Assembly: GCA_023262325.1 (NCBI GenBank)
Contig: JALRBS010000170.1
Location: 1 to 38,447 of the forward strand
Reading direction: 5' to 3'
Source of the DNA: Ilumatobacteraceae bacterium
GTDB lineage: Bacteria; Actinomycetota; Acidimicrobiia; Acidimicrobiales; Ilumatobacteraceae
Length of the DNA stretch: 38,447 bases
Shown here: positions 9,414-17,551 of the stretch, piece after piece
Numbering within the stretch: the first letter of the stretch is position 1
Layout: every line of letters starts with the position of its first letter
Program-made: the position numbers and the translations under genes
Notes under the pieces: generated by a model
Told to the model about the DNA's origin: nothing
The model's input: the letters and a program-made list of their open reading frames with translations, nothing else
Databases searched by the model: none

Positions 9414-10435
9414 GCGACAACACGCCGCTGACAGACGACGGAAGCGATCAACGCGACGACGAGCTCGATGCACGAATTCACCGGGCCGATGTGGACGATC
9501 TCATTCGTCTCATCGATGCACGGACCGCGCAACGAGACTGGCCCGGCATTCTGCGTACCAGAAACCGCGCTCGCGCCGCCGTCGATTCCGGCCGCCAACT
9601 GTGGCCTGTCGCAACGCTCGCTGAATACCGACTCGCACTGTGGGCAAGTGATGAATGGTGCGCAACCGTGCTCGATGAGGAGTCGGGTCGGCTGACGATT
9701 GGCCCCCTCTCCGAAGTCGCTGCCGTCCACCACACCTGGGCAGGTCTCGGGCAACTGCTGTCGCCAGGACCGACCGCAACGTACTTTGCTCATGAGCGGT
9801 CACTCAGAGGCGAGCAGATTCCACGTGAAGATGCCCACCAACTTGTCAAGGTCATCGATGTGCCGGTCGATCTGCAGGCGTGGGAACCGCATTATGAGGT
9901 CGCTACGTATGACGACGATGGTGTGCACGTCGATCGACCGACGATGGGTGTCGACATGGCGGCCATCGCACTTCCATCACATTTTGAAGTGATCGAGGAT
10001 GACGAGTCCGAGGCAGCCTTTCGACAGCTCGTCGACGTCTGGATTGAACGATCGAACGGTCGCGCCGAGCTCGTCTGCGTTGAAGGTGATATCGAGCATG
10101 CGATCGCCGCAACCGGTGCGCGAAAAGCGCGGGCGAGTCGTATCACCGCAGCCGAAGGACTCAGTGTGCTCGCCTGGGCGGGTTCTTCAGGCGGTGCGCA
10201 CGGTCGGCGTCGCGGCAGCGCTGTTGGCAGATTCGGCGCATGGTGGTTCGCTGCAGCACTTGTCGACGACAACCGATGGCCACCCAAAGCGGATGCCTTT
10301 GGCGACGCAGTCAACGCCCTTGAGTGGTGGATGTGGGACGCCTTCGAACCCGACACCGGATGGTCGCTTCGACTTGCGATCGCATCACCCGATGACGGCC
10401 TTGCGTGGGCGTGTGCCGCAACCGATGTCGCGTAA
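9398..10435 (+). CDS. Unrecognised protein downstream of the SCO1664 cluster
   Basis: This 345-residue protein is not recognised. It starts within the end of the SCO1664-type gene, either at the ATG at 9398 or at the ATG at 9410, which forms an ATGA overlap. Either way it belongs to the operon. The N-terminal quarter is charged (DDGSDQRDDELDARIHRADVDDLIRLIDA). Residues about 50-120 contain helix-like repeats rich in Trp/Leu (DWPGILRTRNRARAAV, LAEYRLALWASDEWC), and the C-terminal third has a glycine-rich GSSGGAHGRRRG segment followed by a tryptophan-rich region (FGAWWFAAAL, LEWWMWDAF). No signal peptide or membrane helix is evident, so it is cytoplasmic. Its coding pattern is like its neighbours. 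Confidence 0.8.
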   Translation: MAADMSDNTPLTDDGSDQRDDELDARIHRADVDDLIRLIDARTAQRDWPGILRTRNRARAAVDSGRQLWPVATLAEYRLALWASDEWCATVLDEESGRLTIGPLSEVAAVHHTWAGLGQLLSPGPTATYFAHERSLRGEQIPREDAHQLVKVIDVPVDLQAWEPHYEVATYDDDGVHVDRPTMGVDMAAIALPSHFEVIEDDESEAAFRQLVDVWIERSNGRAELVCVEGDIEHAIAATGARKARASRITAAEGLSVLAWAGSSGGAHGRRRGSAVGRFGAWWFAAALVDDNRWPPKADAFGDAVNALEWWMWDAFEPDTGWSLRLAIASPDDGLAWACAATDVA

Positions 10436-10454
10436 CACCCTCGTGTGACCGCCT

Positions 10455-10471
10455 ACGCCGTCAACCGGCGT
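10455..10471. terminator. Small hairpin between convergent genes
   Basis: ACGCCG and CGGCGT pair around a 5-base loop in the 53-bp gap between the unknown gene and etfA, which converge here. It has no T-tract on either side. It may act as a bidirectional terminator. Confidence 0.3.
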
Positions 10472-10488
10472 CACGTCGCTACCTCGGT

Positions 10489-11457
10489 TCAGCCGCGCGC
10501 GCGAAGCGCATCGATGAGTTTCGGCAGCACCTTGTGCACATCACCGACGATGCCGAGATCAGCGACACCAAAAATTGGTGCCTCGGCATCTTTGTTGATC
10601 GCAATGATGTTCTTCGATCCCTTCATGCCGACCATGTGCTGCGTCGCACCCGAAATTCCGGCGGCGATGTACACGTTGGGCTTCACTACCTTGCCGGTCT
10701 GTCCAACCTGCATCGAGTAAGGAACCCAGCCAGCGTCGACGATCGCCCGAGATGCACCCGCGGCACCCTTGAGCAGTTTCGCAAGGTCGCTGACCATTGC
10801 ATATTTTTCGGCCTCGCCGAGCCCACGACCGCCTGATACAACGATGTCGGCCTCATCGAGCTTCGGTCCCGTCGACTCCTCAACATGCACCGAAGTGACA
10901 ACTGCGCCACCGGTTGACCCGAGATCACCGCTCGGGGCTGCAACAACCTCAGCAGCGCCGCCACCGGCCGACTCTGCTGCAAACGACTTCGGACGGAAGG
11001 CAGCGAGATAAGGCGCCGCACCTGAGAACGAGGTGCTGACAAGCGTGTTTCCGCCGAAGACCGGTGTTGTCACCGTGACCGTGCCACCGTCAACGGAACA
11101 ATCGATGTTGTTCGTGAGCACCGTTCGGTCGAGCTTGACTGACAGCCGTGCCATGACGTCACGACCCTCGTAGTTCTGGGGGAACATGATGAGGTCTGGT
11201 GCATCACCACCATCGATCGCTGCCTTCATTGCTGACGACACCGCGACACCCGGAAGTGCGCCACCGAGATCGCCGGTTGCGTACACCTTGGTCGCACCGT
11301 ATTCGCCGAGTGTTCCAGCGATCGATGACGCATCACCACCAACCCAAGCCGACACCGTCGCGCCGAGTTCTCGCGCCTTTGTCAACAGCTCGAGTGTTGC
11401 ACTCGTTGCAGATCCGTTCGCAGCCTGTGCAAAGACCCAAATGTTGTTTAGTCCCAT
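10489..11457 (-). CDS. etfA: Electron transfer flavoprotein alpha subunit
   Basis: This 322-residue alpha subunit of electron transfer flavoprotein forms the FAD-carrying half of the EtfAB dimer. It takes electrons from acyl-CoA dehydrogenases and passes them to the quinone pool through ETF dehydrogenase. The N-terminal alpha/beta domain begins [15 protein letters not shown]. The C-terminal FAD domain shows [50 protein letters not shown] and [18 protein letters not shown], all canonical. The length is normal. etfB lies 41 bp upstream on the same strand, so the genes are transcribed as etfBA. The acyl-CoA dehydrogenase at 395-1639 is a possible electron donor. Confidence 0.96.
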   Translation of the reverse strand: MGLNNIWVFAQAANGSATSATLELLTKARELGATVSAWVGGDASSIAGTLGEYGATKVYATGDLGGALPGVAVSSAMKAAIDGGDAPDLIMFPQNYEGRDVMARLSVKLDRTVLTNNIDCSVDGGTVTVTTPVFGGNTLVSTSFSGAAPYLAAFRPKSFAAESAGGGAAEVVAAPSGDLGSTGGAVVTSVHVEESTGPKLDEADIVVSGGRGLGEAEKYAMVSDLAKLLKGAAGASRAIVDAGWVPYSMQVGQTGKVVKPNVYIAAGISGATQHMVGMKGSKNIIAINKDAEAPIFGVADLGIVGDVHKVLPKLIDALRARG

Positions 11458-11498
11458 GTTCTTTCCTGTCTCTCGTTCTTTCGTTCGCCGTACCTGGA

Positions 11499-12275
11499 CT
11501 AAATGACCTTGATCGTCTCGAGGAACTCGACAATCTTGCCGAAAGCTTCACCATCGTCTTCAATGATCGTTCCTGCCTCGCGAGCAGGCGCTTGAGCGAC
11601 TGATGCAACCGCTTGTCCTGAACCCGCCCAGCCGACCGCCGTCACACCGAGGTCTGCCGCAGTCACCGTGTCGACTGGTTTCGACTTAGCCGCCATGATG
11701 CCCTTAAAACTTGGGTAGCGAGGCTCAACAACACCTGCCGTCACGCTGACGAGCGCCGGCAACGGGCAGGTCACTTCGTCGTAACCAGCTTCGGTTTGAC
11801 GATCAACCTTGAGGGTTGCGCCATCGACGGTCACCTTCTTGGCGAATGTCACCGATGGCAAGCCGAGCAACTCCGCCATTTGCTCCGGAACGGTGCCGGT
11901 GTAGCCGTCGGATGACTCGGTGCCAGCAAGGACGAGATCGGCACCACCGAGTCGTTGCACAGCTGCGGCGAGCACCTTGGCTGTCGTCAACGCATCTGAC
12001 CCTGAGAGAGCAGGATCTGAAACGAGCACTCCCTCGGCAGCACCCATTGCGAGAGCGGTGCGGAGACCAGACATTTCATTGTTGGGCGCCATCGAAACAA
12101 GCGCAACTTCGCCACCGCCCGCCGCATCAACAAGCTGCAACGCCATTTCGACGCCGTAGCTATCCGACTCGTCGAGAATGAGCTTTCCGTCACGTTTTAA
12201 CGTATTTGTTGCCGCATCCAACTCACCTGGCAGTGCCGGATCTGGAATCTGCTTTACACACACAATGACCTTCAT
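11499..12275 (-). CDS. etfB: Electron transfer flavoprotein beta subunit
   Basis: This is the beta subunit of electron transfer flavoprotein, 258 residues, which binds AMP and pairs with EtfA. The start is set at the ATG giving MKVIVCVKQIPDPALPGELD, the canonical EtfB N-terminus. An upstream in-frame extension to 12404 would run into the divergent lipid kinase gene and has no family support. The signature VDRQTEAGYDEVTCPLPALV and the ALAMGAAEGVLVSD segment are typical. A second ATG three codons upstream (12284) is possible. The gene is divergent from the lipid kinase, and the 73-bp gap contains a palindromic operator candidate. Confidence 0.95.
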   Translation of the reverse strand: MKVIVCVKQIPDPALPGELDAATNTLKRDGKLILDESDSYGVEMALQLVDAAGGGEVALVSMAPNNEMSGLRTALAMGAAEGVLVSDPALSGSDALTTAKVLAAAVQRLGGADLVLAGTESSDGYTGTVPEQMAELLGLPSVTFAKKVTVDGATLKVDRQTEAGYDEVTCPLPALVSVTAGVVEPRYPSFKGIMAAKSKPVDTVTAADLGVTAVGWAGSGQAVASVAQAPAREAGTIIEDDGEAFGKIVEFLETIKVI

Positions 12276-12285
12276 GGAGGACATT

Positions 12286-12301
12286 GTTACCGATCGGTCA
12301 C
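12286..12301. promoter_or_regulatory. Palindromic operator candidate between etfB and the lipid kinase
   Basis: GTTACCGATCGGTCAC is a 16-bp palindrome with seven of eight base pairs matching around the perfect core ACCGATCGGT (12289-12298). It sits 11 bp upstream of the etfB start. Its form (ACCG..CGGT) is like operators of TetR-type regulators of fatty-acid oxidation, which would fit etfBA, but the regulator is not in the window. Confidence 0.4.
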
Positions 12302-12348
12302 CCATCCCCCAACCCGACCTCAGATGTGTACTGATACCGTCATATCCA

Positions 12349-13323
12349 GTGCGCCTCTTGCTCGTCGTGAACTCGTTTGCCTCATCGGTGAGCGCGCGCA
12401 ACACGGTGACGATTCATCGACGGCTCAGCGACCAGCACGAGGTCGAAATCGTCGAGACAAATCGACGGGGACATGCGATTCGCTTCGCCCAAGACGCAGC
12501 GCGACGCGAACTCGACGCGGTCATTGCATTTGGTGGCGACGGCACACTCAATGAAGTCGCCACGGGGCTCGCTGGGTCGCACACCGCGCTTGGTGTGCTT
12601 CCGGGCGGATCAACGAACGTGTTTGCGCGCACCATCGGCGTTCCGAACGATCCACTCGCCGCCGTCGCCGGACTTATGGATGGTCTCGACGCAACCGACG
12701 TTCGACCGATCGGGCTTGGCAAAGTCAACGGTCGCTACTTCTGTTTTCACACCGGTATCGGCTTCGATGCATCAGTTGTCGCTGCTGTTGAACGCCACGC
12801 AACGTTGAAGCGTTGGCTTGGACACCCGCTGTTCATGTGGTCTGCGATGACAACCTGGGCGAAGAGGTACCAGAACTCGCCCGCATTGTTTGAGTTTGTC
12901 GATGACCGCGGCGTTCCCACGCCGAGCGTGTTCACGGTCGTCCTCAATACGAATCCGTACACCTATTTGGGTAACCGCCCGATCAACCTCGCGCCGGAGG
13001 CCTCGCTGTCCTCAGGACTCGTTGCGATCTCGTTCACCGCATTCAACCTGTCAACGATCGCACGAACGCTCCAGCATGCGTTCGGCGCGAATGGCGTCGG
13101 CGAGTTGGACGCGGTTGTCGAGTCTCGCTTCGCAACTACCGCAACCGCTCGACCGCTCAGCACCCATCACGGAATTCCGTTTCAGGTCGATGGTGATTAC
13201 CTCGGAGAGGTCGATGGACTCGATATCGAGTATGTCCCTGACGCCATCAAGGTCGTATGGCCGAGTCGGGCTGTCACGCGTAACCACCCCGCACGGCTAC
13301 GGCGACATCCGGCACATCGGTGA
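12349..13323 (+). CDS. Diacylglycerol/lipid kinase family protein (YegS-like)
   Basis: This 324-residue lipid kinase belongs to the diacylglycerol kinase catalytic family. The ATP-binding motif FGGDGTLNEVATG (glycines at 62-63, aspartate 64) and the second motif LGVLPGGSTNVFAR are intact, followed by HTGIGFDASVVAAVE and a C-terminal QVDGDYLGEVDGLDI segment typical of DagK/YegS proteins. The GTG at 12349, immediately before RLLLVVNSFASS (first beta strand), is the best start. Upstream codons overlap the divergent etfB. The likely substrate is diacylglycerol or a related lipid. Its 3' end overlaps the convergent glycerophosphodiester phosphodiesterase gene by 50 bp. Confidence 0.9.
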   Translation: MRLLLVVNSFASSVSARNTVTIHRRLSDQHEVEIVETNRRGHAIRFAQDAARRELDAVIAFGGDGTLNEVATGLAGSHTALGVLPGGSTNVFARTIGVPNDPLAAVAGLMDGLDATDVRPIGLGKVNGRYFCFHTGIGFDASVVAAVERHATLKRWLGHPLFMWSAMTTWAKRYQNSPALFEFVDDRGVPTPSVFTVVLNTNPYTYLGNRPINLAPEASLSSGLVAISFTAFNLSTIARTLQHAFGANGVGELDAVVESRFATTATARPLSTHHGIPFQVDGDYLGEVDGLDIEYVPDAIKVVWPSRAVTRNHPARLRRHPAHR

Positions 13324-13981
13324 TGATCCCATCGACACCCCACTCGATGAGCCGTTCGTGATCGGCGGGTTCGTTGGTTGTCCAGACATTGACAAGCAGT
13401 CCGAAGTCCTGGGCCGCACGAAGTAACTCAAGGCTGAGATCTTGATGAAACGGATGCCAGATCGGATGTTCGTCGCGCACGGCAGCACGAAGGGCTTCTT
13501 CGGGTGATCCGAACGACAACAGCGCGGTCGGCACTTCGGGCCGTAGTCGATGAAACTCGTTCAGCGTTGCGAGATCAAAGCAAGAGACCACCCATCGCAT
13601 GGGGGACCCACCTCGGTCATCAAGTTCGCGCGTCACGAGTTCGACGACCACCATGTCAGGGTCGTATCCAGGGTCGTCTGGAGAATTCTTGATTTCAATA
13701 TTGACGATTGCGCCCTCGCAGGCGTCGATCGCCGCAGCGAGTGTCGGAATATCAGGATCGAGTTCACGGGCCAAGGAGGTGTGAATCAGACGGCCAGCGG
13801 CGGTAACCGGATCGTGGTGGATGACGAGTACGTCGTCACTGGTTCGACGCACGTCTAATTCAATGCCGTCCGCGCCCATCTCGACCGCGAGGCGAAAGGC
13901 GCGCTCTGTGTTTTCCTTCGCGACCCTTCGCGCGCCGCGATGAGCAATGACCGACGTCACGTCAACGACGCTAGCGATCAC
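13274..13981 (-). CDS. Glycerophosphodiester phosphodiesterase
   Basis: This 235-residue GDPD-family enzyme hydrolyses glycerophosphodiesters to glycerol-3-phosphate and an alcohol. The catalytic elements are present: IAHRGARRVAKENTERAF with the first histidine/arginine and the conserved glutamate-asparagine-threonine, DGIELDVRRTSDD with the metal-binding glutamate and aspartate, and VIHHDP with the second catalytic histidine. The TIM-barrel end NVWTTNEPADHERLIEWGVDGIITDVPD is canonical. It has no signal peptide, so it is cytoplasmic (UgpQ-like). The start is a GTG at 13981. Pairing with a lipid kinase suggests a phospholipid turnover locus, although the two genes are on opposite strands. Confidence 0.92.
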   Translation of the reverse strand: MIASVVDVTSVIAHRGARRVAKENTERAFRLAVEMGADGIELDVRRTSDDVLVIHHDPVTAAGRLIHTSLARELDPDIPTLAAAIDACEGAIVNIEIKNSPDDPGYDPDMVVVELVTRELDDRGGSPMRWVVSCFDLATLNEFHRLRPEVPTALLSFGSPEEALRAAVRDEHPIWHPFHQDLSLELLRAAQDFGLLVNVWTTNEPADHERLIEWGVDGIITDVPDVAVAVRGGYA

Positions 13982-14031
13982 TCACGATCGCAACGAGATC
14001 GTCGCGAGTTCAATTTCCGCGATAGCGGCCC

Positions 14032-14046
14032 ATCTCTCCTAGAGAT
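14032..14046. promoter_or_regulatory. Short inverted repeat in the GDPD-whiB gap
   Basis: ATCTCT and AGAGAT flank a 3-base centre in the 223-bp gap between the divergent GDPD and whiB1-like genes. It lies 158 bp before the whiB start and could be an operator. The rest of the gap shows no clear promoter that I can support. Confidence 0.25.
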
Positions 14047-14193
14047 AGGATTATCGGAAGTAGCAACAAAGAATCCCGCCGCGAACCCTTGCGACGTCAA
14101 CGGTCGCCGTCCTAACTTTCGGGAACCCCCAGCGGACCATTCCCGCTCACCTGCGTGATCCACTGAGGGCGCAGTTTCCCGACCGCCACCCAC

Positions 14194-14199
14194 GAGGAG
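14194..14199 (+). promoter_or_regulatory. Ribosome binding site deciding the whiB1 start
   Basis: GAGGAG ends 5 bases before the GTG at 14205. This favours 14205 over the in-frame GTG at 14199, which lies inside the Shine-Dalgarno itself. Confidence 0.75.
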
Positions 14200-14204
14200 T
14201 GAAT

Positions 14205-14516
14205 GTGACGACCACCGGCAATACCGAAGCGCTCTCAACCGCCGATGATGAATGGCGTGATCTCGCACTCTGCCGAGACACCGATCCCGAGTTGTTCTTC
14301 CCGATTGGAACCACCGGTCTCGCAGTCTCCGCAATTGAGGAGGCCAAGCGAGTGTGTTGCGAATGTCGGGTCACTACCGAATGCCTCGACTACGCACTTG
14401 CGACTAACCAAGATTCAGGAGTCTGGGGCGGTCACTCCGAAGAGGAACGCCGCGATATCCGTCGAGAACGAGCGCGAGCTGCGCGCGCCGCTCGCCTGGC
14501 CCGCGCCGCGAGCTGA
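14205..14516 (+). CDS. whiB1: WhiB1-like iron-sulfur transcription regulator
   Basis: This 103-residue Wbl protein carries a 4Fe-4S cluster and acts as a sigma-factor-associated transcription regulator. The four ligands are C23, C51, C54 and C60 in the pattern C-x27-C-x2-C-x5-C, which is the spacing of WhiB1. An extra cysteine (C52) lies next to C51. DPELFFPIG before the cluster, the GVWGG turn and a basic C-terminal tail (RRERARAARAARLARAAS) are typical and suggest DNA contact. The assignment to WhiB1 rests on the sequence and on the nearby pdtaS-like gene, as in M. tuberculosis (Rv3219 and Rv3220c). Nitric oxide sensing is known for mycobacterial WhiB1 but is not shown here. Confidence 0.9.
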   Translation: MTTTGNTEALSTADDEWRDLALCRDTDPELFFPIGTTGLAVSAIEEAKRVCCECRVTTECLDYALATNQDSGVWGGHSEEERRDIRRERARAARAARLARAAS

Positions 14517-14566
14517 CGAATTACCCGTTAGGACTCAGAATTACTTCGTCGACGGCCGTCGAACCA

Positions 14567-15382
14567 TCAGTCGATGCCGTCGTTCTTCAACGCTTCTTCG
14601 GCTCGACGAACAAGCCGATCACGTTCACGTGCGTCGAGCGGACGGGCCGTCACCACGTCAATCGAAATCTCACCTGTTGCCTCTTGATGACTCGCAATGT
14701 CGTCAACGAAGAGCACTTGAGTGAGACCCGGTGAACCAGCAAGGTCGCGAAGAGTCGATTCGACCTCGGCGGCGTGTTTGCGTTCATCAACACGAAGTTT
14801 GAGCGTTGTCGACACCGGCTCCTGCGATGCGTTGCGCAACATGTTGAGTTGAGAATTTGGTACGTGTAAGGAACCATTCACATCGCGCACCCGTGTCGTA
14901 AAAATGCCGACGTACTCAACGATGCCGGAGAAATTCGTCCCTACTGGTGACTCCCACTCCACACGGTCACCAACCCCGTACCGATCCTCAAGGTGGACGA
15001 GCAGCCCGGTGAGATAGTCGTTCACCTTGTGCTGACCACCGATTGCGACTGCTGCACCGAGGAACCCAGCACTCGACAGATAGAACGCTGCGTCGATATC
15101 AATCACATGGAACACGACGATGAGCGCGATGATCCAGATGACCATCGCAACGAGGTGGTTCACCATCTTTGACGCAGCATCAACTCGTTGACGCCGCCTC
15201 TGCTCTCTGAGTACCGACGAATCTTCCTCGGCTCGCCCTGACCGCACCCGCCATGGCCCACCACCAGCGCTCAGCGCGCGGTTCGCGAGATAGCGAACGA
15301 ACCATTTCAACAACAGTCCGGTAACGCGGGTGAACACCCACGCTCCAATGACGACAATGACGGCGACAACCCAACGCTGCAC
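14567..15382 (-). CDS. MscS-type mechanosensitive ion channel
   Basis: This 271-residue small-conductance mechanosensitive channel protein has three membrane helices: about residues 3-28, 72-95, and the pore-lining helix beginning AAFYLSSAGFLGAAVAIGG, followed by the MscS beta domain (GDRVEWESPVGTNFSGIVEYVGIFTTRVRDVNGSLHVPN is split across residues ~135-175). An arginine-rich loop between helices 1 and 2 is cytoplasmic. The carboxyl-terminal alpha/beta domain is present but shorter than in E. coli MscS. It opens under membrane tension to release solutes. The gene lies 24 bp after the PdtaS-like kinase on the same strand and converges with whiB1. Confidence 0.88.
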   Translation of the reverse strand: MQRWVVAVIVVIGAWVFTRVTGLLLKWFVRYLANRALSAGGGPWRVRSGRAEEDSSVLREQRRRQRVDAASKMVNHLVAMVIWIIALIVVFHVIDIDAAFYLSSAGFLGAAVAIGGQHKVNDYLTGLLVHLEDRYGVGDRVEWESPVGTNFSGIVEYVGIFTTRVRDVNGSLHVPNSQLNMLRNASQEPVSTTLKLRVDERKHAAEVESTLRDLAGSPGLTQVLFVDDIASHQEATGEISIDVVTARPLDARERDRLVRRAEEALKNDGID

Positions 15383-15406
15383 AGCAGAAAGTCTGCCAGA
15401 AAAGTC

Positions 15407-16900
15407 TTAGTCGTCGGCGTCGCCGACAGGCACGCTCAACGCAACGACGGTGCCGCGGCTGCTTTCGCCCGCCGGCAGACCCGCGCCTTCGAGATCCGCA
15501 GCGGTTGCAGGCTCAATCACAATCGAACCGGCAAGTTCGGTTGTCACCAGGGTTCTCACAATTGAAAGGCCAAGTCCGGTCGCAAGATCAAGATCGAACC
15601 CGCTCGACACACCACGACCGTTATCGACAACTCGAATTCCGAGTTGCTCTCCATGAGTCAGTTGTACGACGACGTCGCCACTCGCGTCTCCGTAGCCAAA
15701 ACCGTGTTCAACTGCGTTCTGAAGGAGTTCGGTGAGCACAACCGAGAGTGGCGTCGCAATCCGAGCCGGAATGCGTCCACCGTCACCCTCGACAGAAAAG
15801 CGAACCGGGCGGTCCGAGGACTGCAACCCCTCTTCTGCAAGTCGCACGAGCGGACGCACAATTTCGATAAACGTGACATCATCCCCTGGTTCACGTGACA
15901 GCGCCTCGTGCACCAGAGCGATCGTTCGAATTCGCCGCACGGACTCACCGACAGCCGCAACAGCCTCAGGGTGTGTCAGCCGTCGGGCCTGAAGTCGAAG
16001 CAGTGACGAAATCGTCTGCAGATTGTTCTTCACCCGGTGATGGATCTCGCGAATCGTTGCATCCTTCGACAAAATGAGTCGATCACGTCGACGAAGTTCG
16101 GTCACATCTCGAACGAGCAGTACCCCACCGACCACCGAGCCACCCTCGACAAAGGGCACACACCGGCACAGCAACGTCGTTTCCGCACCCTGTTCAAATT
16201 CTTCGATGACGGGCACCTGTCGTTCGTACGCCTGACGCACGGGACCGTCATGAAATCCAAGTTCGGCGAGTTTCATGCCGACCGGCGTCGACTGAATGCC
16301 GACGCGGTGCAATGCCGAATTCGCATTCGGCGAAGCGAACTCAATGCAACCATCACGATCGAGATACATCACGCCGTCACCGACGCGCGGTGCCGCCGAC
16401 GAACCGCCAACACGCTCCGCCGTTGGAAACTCGCCGGACGAAATCATTGACACGAAGGCCTCAGAAATCTTCGTATAGACGCGCTCGAGTTCACCCGGGC
16501 GACGACCAACTTGTTCGATCCACTCTTTGGTCAGCACCGCAATCACATTGCCGTCGAATCGGACGGGCACCGCGAACATCCGAGACTCATCGGCGAGCCC
16601 TTCAACCCGGACGTCACCCTCAGCAGTCGCTCCTAACGCGTGACAGGCTGCGAGCACCTCGACCTCTGCATCATTGGCGAAGGTGCCAACGAAGTCTGTG
16701 GCGAAAATCGTTTGACCGGTGGCTGGTCGAACTTGGGCGACTGTCAACCACCGACCCTCGCGTGTCGGCAAGTACAACAGCAGGTCAGCGAAACAAAAAT
16801 CAGCAACCATGCCCCACTCGGAAACAAGTCGATTGAGGTGGGCGATCGCATCGCGGTCGAGATCGGTATGCGCCTTCGCGAAATCGGTGAGCGACGACAT
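15407..16900 (-). CDS. pdtaS: PdtaS-like sensor histidine kinase
   Basis: This 497-residue soluble histidine kinase closely follows the layout of M. tuberculosis PdtaS (Rv3220c, about 500 residues). It has an N-terminal GAF-like domain (about 10-155), a PAS-like domain (about 175-270), a HisKA_2 dimerisation domain and a HATPase domain. The phospho-accepting histidine lies in REIHHRVKNNLQT (H287). The ATP-binding boxes are TELLQNAVEHGF (N box), VVDNGRGV (G1) and GLGLSI (G2). No membrane helix is visible. The start is the ATG at 16900; an upstream reading to 17245 would overlap the divergent HD-domain gene. Its usual partner PdtaR, an ANTAR-domain response regulator, is not in the window. Confidence 0.9.
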   Translation of the reverse strand: MSSLTDFAKAHTDLDRDAIAHLNRLVSEWGMVADFCFADLLLYLPTREGRWLTVAQVRPATGQTIFATDFVGTFANDAEVEVLAACHALGATAEGDVRVEGLADESRMFAVPVRFDGNVIAVLTKEWIEQVGRRPGELERVYTKISEAFVSMISSGEFPTAERVGGSSAAPRVGDGVMYLDRDGCIEFASPNANSALHRVGIQSTPVGMKLAELGFHDGPVRQAYERQVPVIEEFEQGAETTLLCRCVPFVEGGSVVGGVLLVRDVTELRRRDRLILSKDATIREIHHRVKNNLQTISSLLRLQARRLTHPEAVAAVGESVRRIRTIALVHEALSREPGDDVTFIEIVRPLVRLAEEGLQSSDRPVRFSVEGDGGRIPARIATPLSVVLTELLQNAVEHGFGYGDASGDVVVQLTHGEQLGIRVVDNGRGVSSGFDLDLATGLGLSIVRTLVTTELAGSIVIEPATAADLEGAGLPAGESSRGTVVALSVPVGDADD

Positions 16901-16969
16901 CACCGCAAGTTTGCCCGATGCACACCCGCTGAGTCCGGCATACTCCCGCAAAGTCGCTACGGTTACAAC

Positions 16970-17551
16970 ATGACCGCAAAGGCATCTTTCCGAACCTTCG
17001 AAGAATCGACCGTTGAAGACTGGGCGATTATCTCGAGCGAATTCCCTGTGACGCAGGCAATGGCGGCCCATAACGTCATCGAGCAGCTCCGAATACTTGA
17101 GCGCGATCACGGCGGGTTCCCAGTGAGCCGTCTTGAGCATTCGCTCCAAACTGCAACTCGCGCTGCCGAGGACGGTCGCGACGATGAGTATGTGCTCTGC
17201 GCCCTTCTGCACGACATCGGCGACACGCTCGCACCGATGAACCATCCATCGATTGCTGCCGGCATCATCAAACCGTTCGTCTCAGAAGCAAACCACTGGA
17301 TGGTCGAGCACCACGGGATCTTTCAGGGTTATTACTTCTGGCACCATATTGGTGGCGACAGAAACACCCGCGAGAACTACCGAGACTCTCCGTACTTTGA
17401 CTACACCGAAGAGTTCTGTTGGAAGTACGACCAAACTGCATTCGACCCGGACTACACCTCCGCACCACTCGACACGTTCGTTCCGATCATCGAGAAGTTC
17501 TTCGTGCCTCAATCAGAGGTTGCGACCGCCGCGTACAACGCTTTGAGATAA
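16970..17551 (+). CDS. HD-domain metal-dependent protein
   Basis: This 193-residue protein has an HD-type metal site: H57 in RLEHSLQTATRAA, the HD pair H81-D82 in LLHDIGDTLAPMNH, and further histidines at 92, 109 and 114-115 (NHWMVEHHGIFQGYYFWHH). The arrangement resembles the HD-fold oxygenases (PhnZ/inositol oxygenase-like) as well as HD phosphohydrolases, so either hydrolysis or di-iron oxygenation is possible. The ATG at 16970 is chosen because upstream codons overlap the divergent PdtaS-like gene. Its last 43 bp overlap the convergent RlmI-type gene. The substrate is not identifiable. Confidence 0.85.
   Translation: MTAKASFRTFEESTVEDWAIISSEFPVTQAMAAHNVIEQLRILERDHGGFPVSRLEHSLQTATRAAEDGRDDEYVLCALLHDIGDTLAPMNHPSIAAGIIKPFVSEANHWMVEHHGIFQGYYFWHHIGGDRNTRENYRDSPYFDYTEEFCWKYDQTAFDPDYTSAPLDTFVPIIEKFFVPQSEVATAAYNALR

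Noticed and set aside
14550-14561. 12-bp palindrome CGACGGCCGTCG between whiB1 and mscS as a terminator
   Set aside because: It has no loop and so cannot form a hairpin as such; it may be chance in GC-rich DNA.
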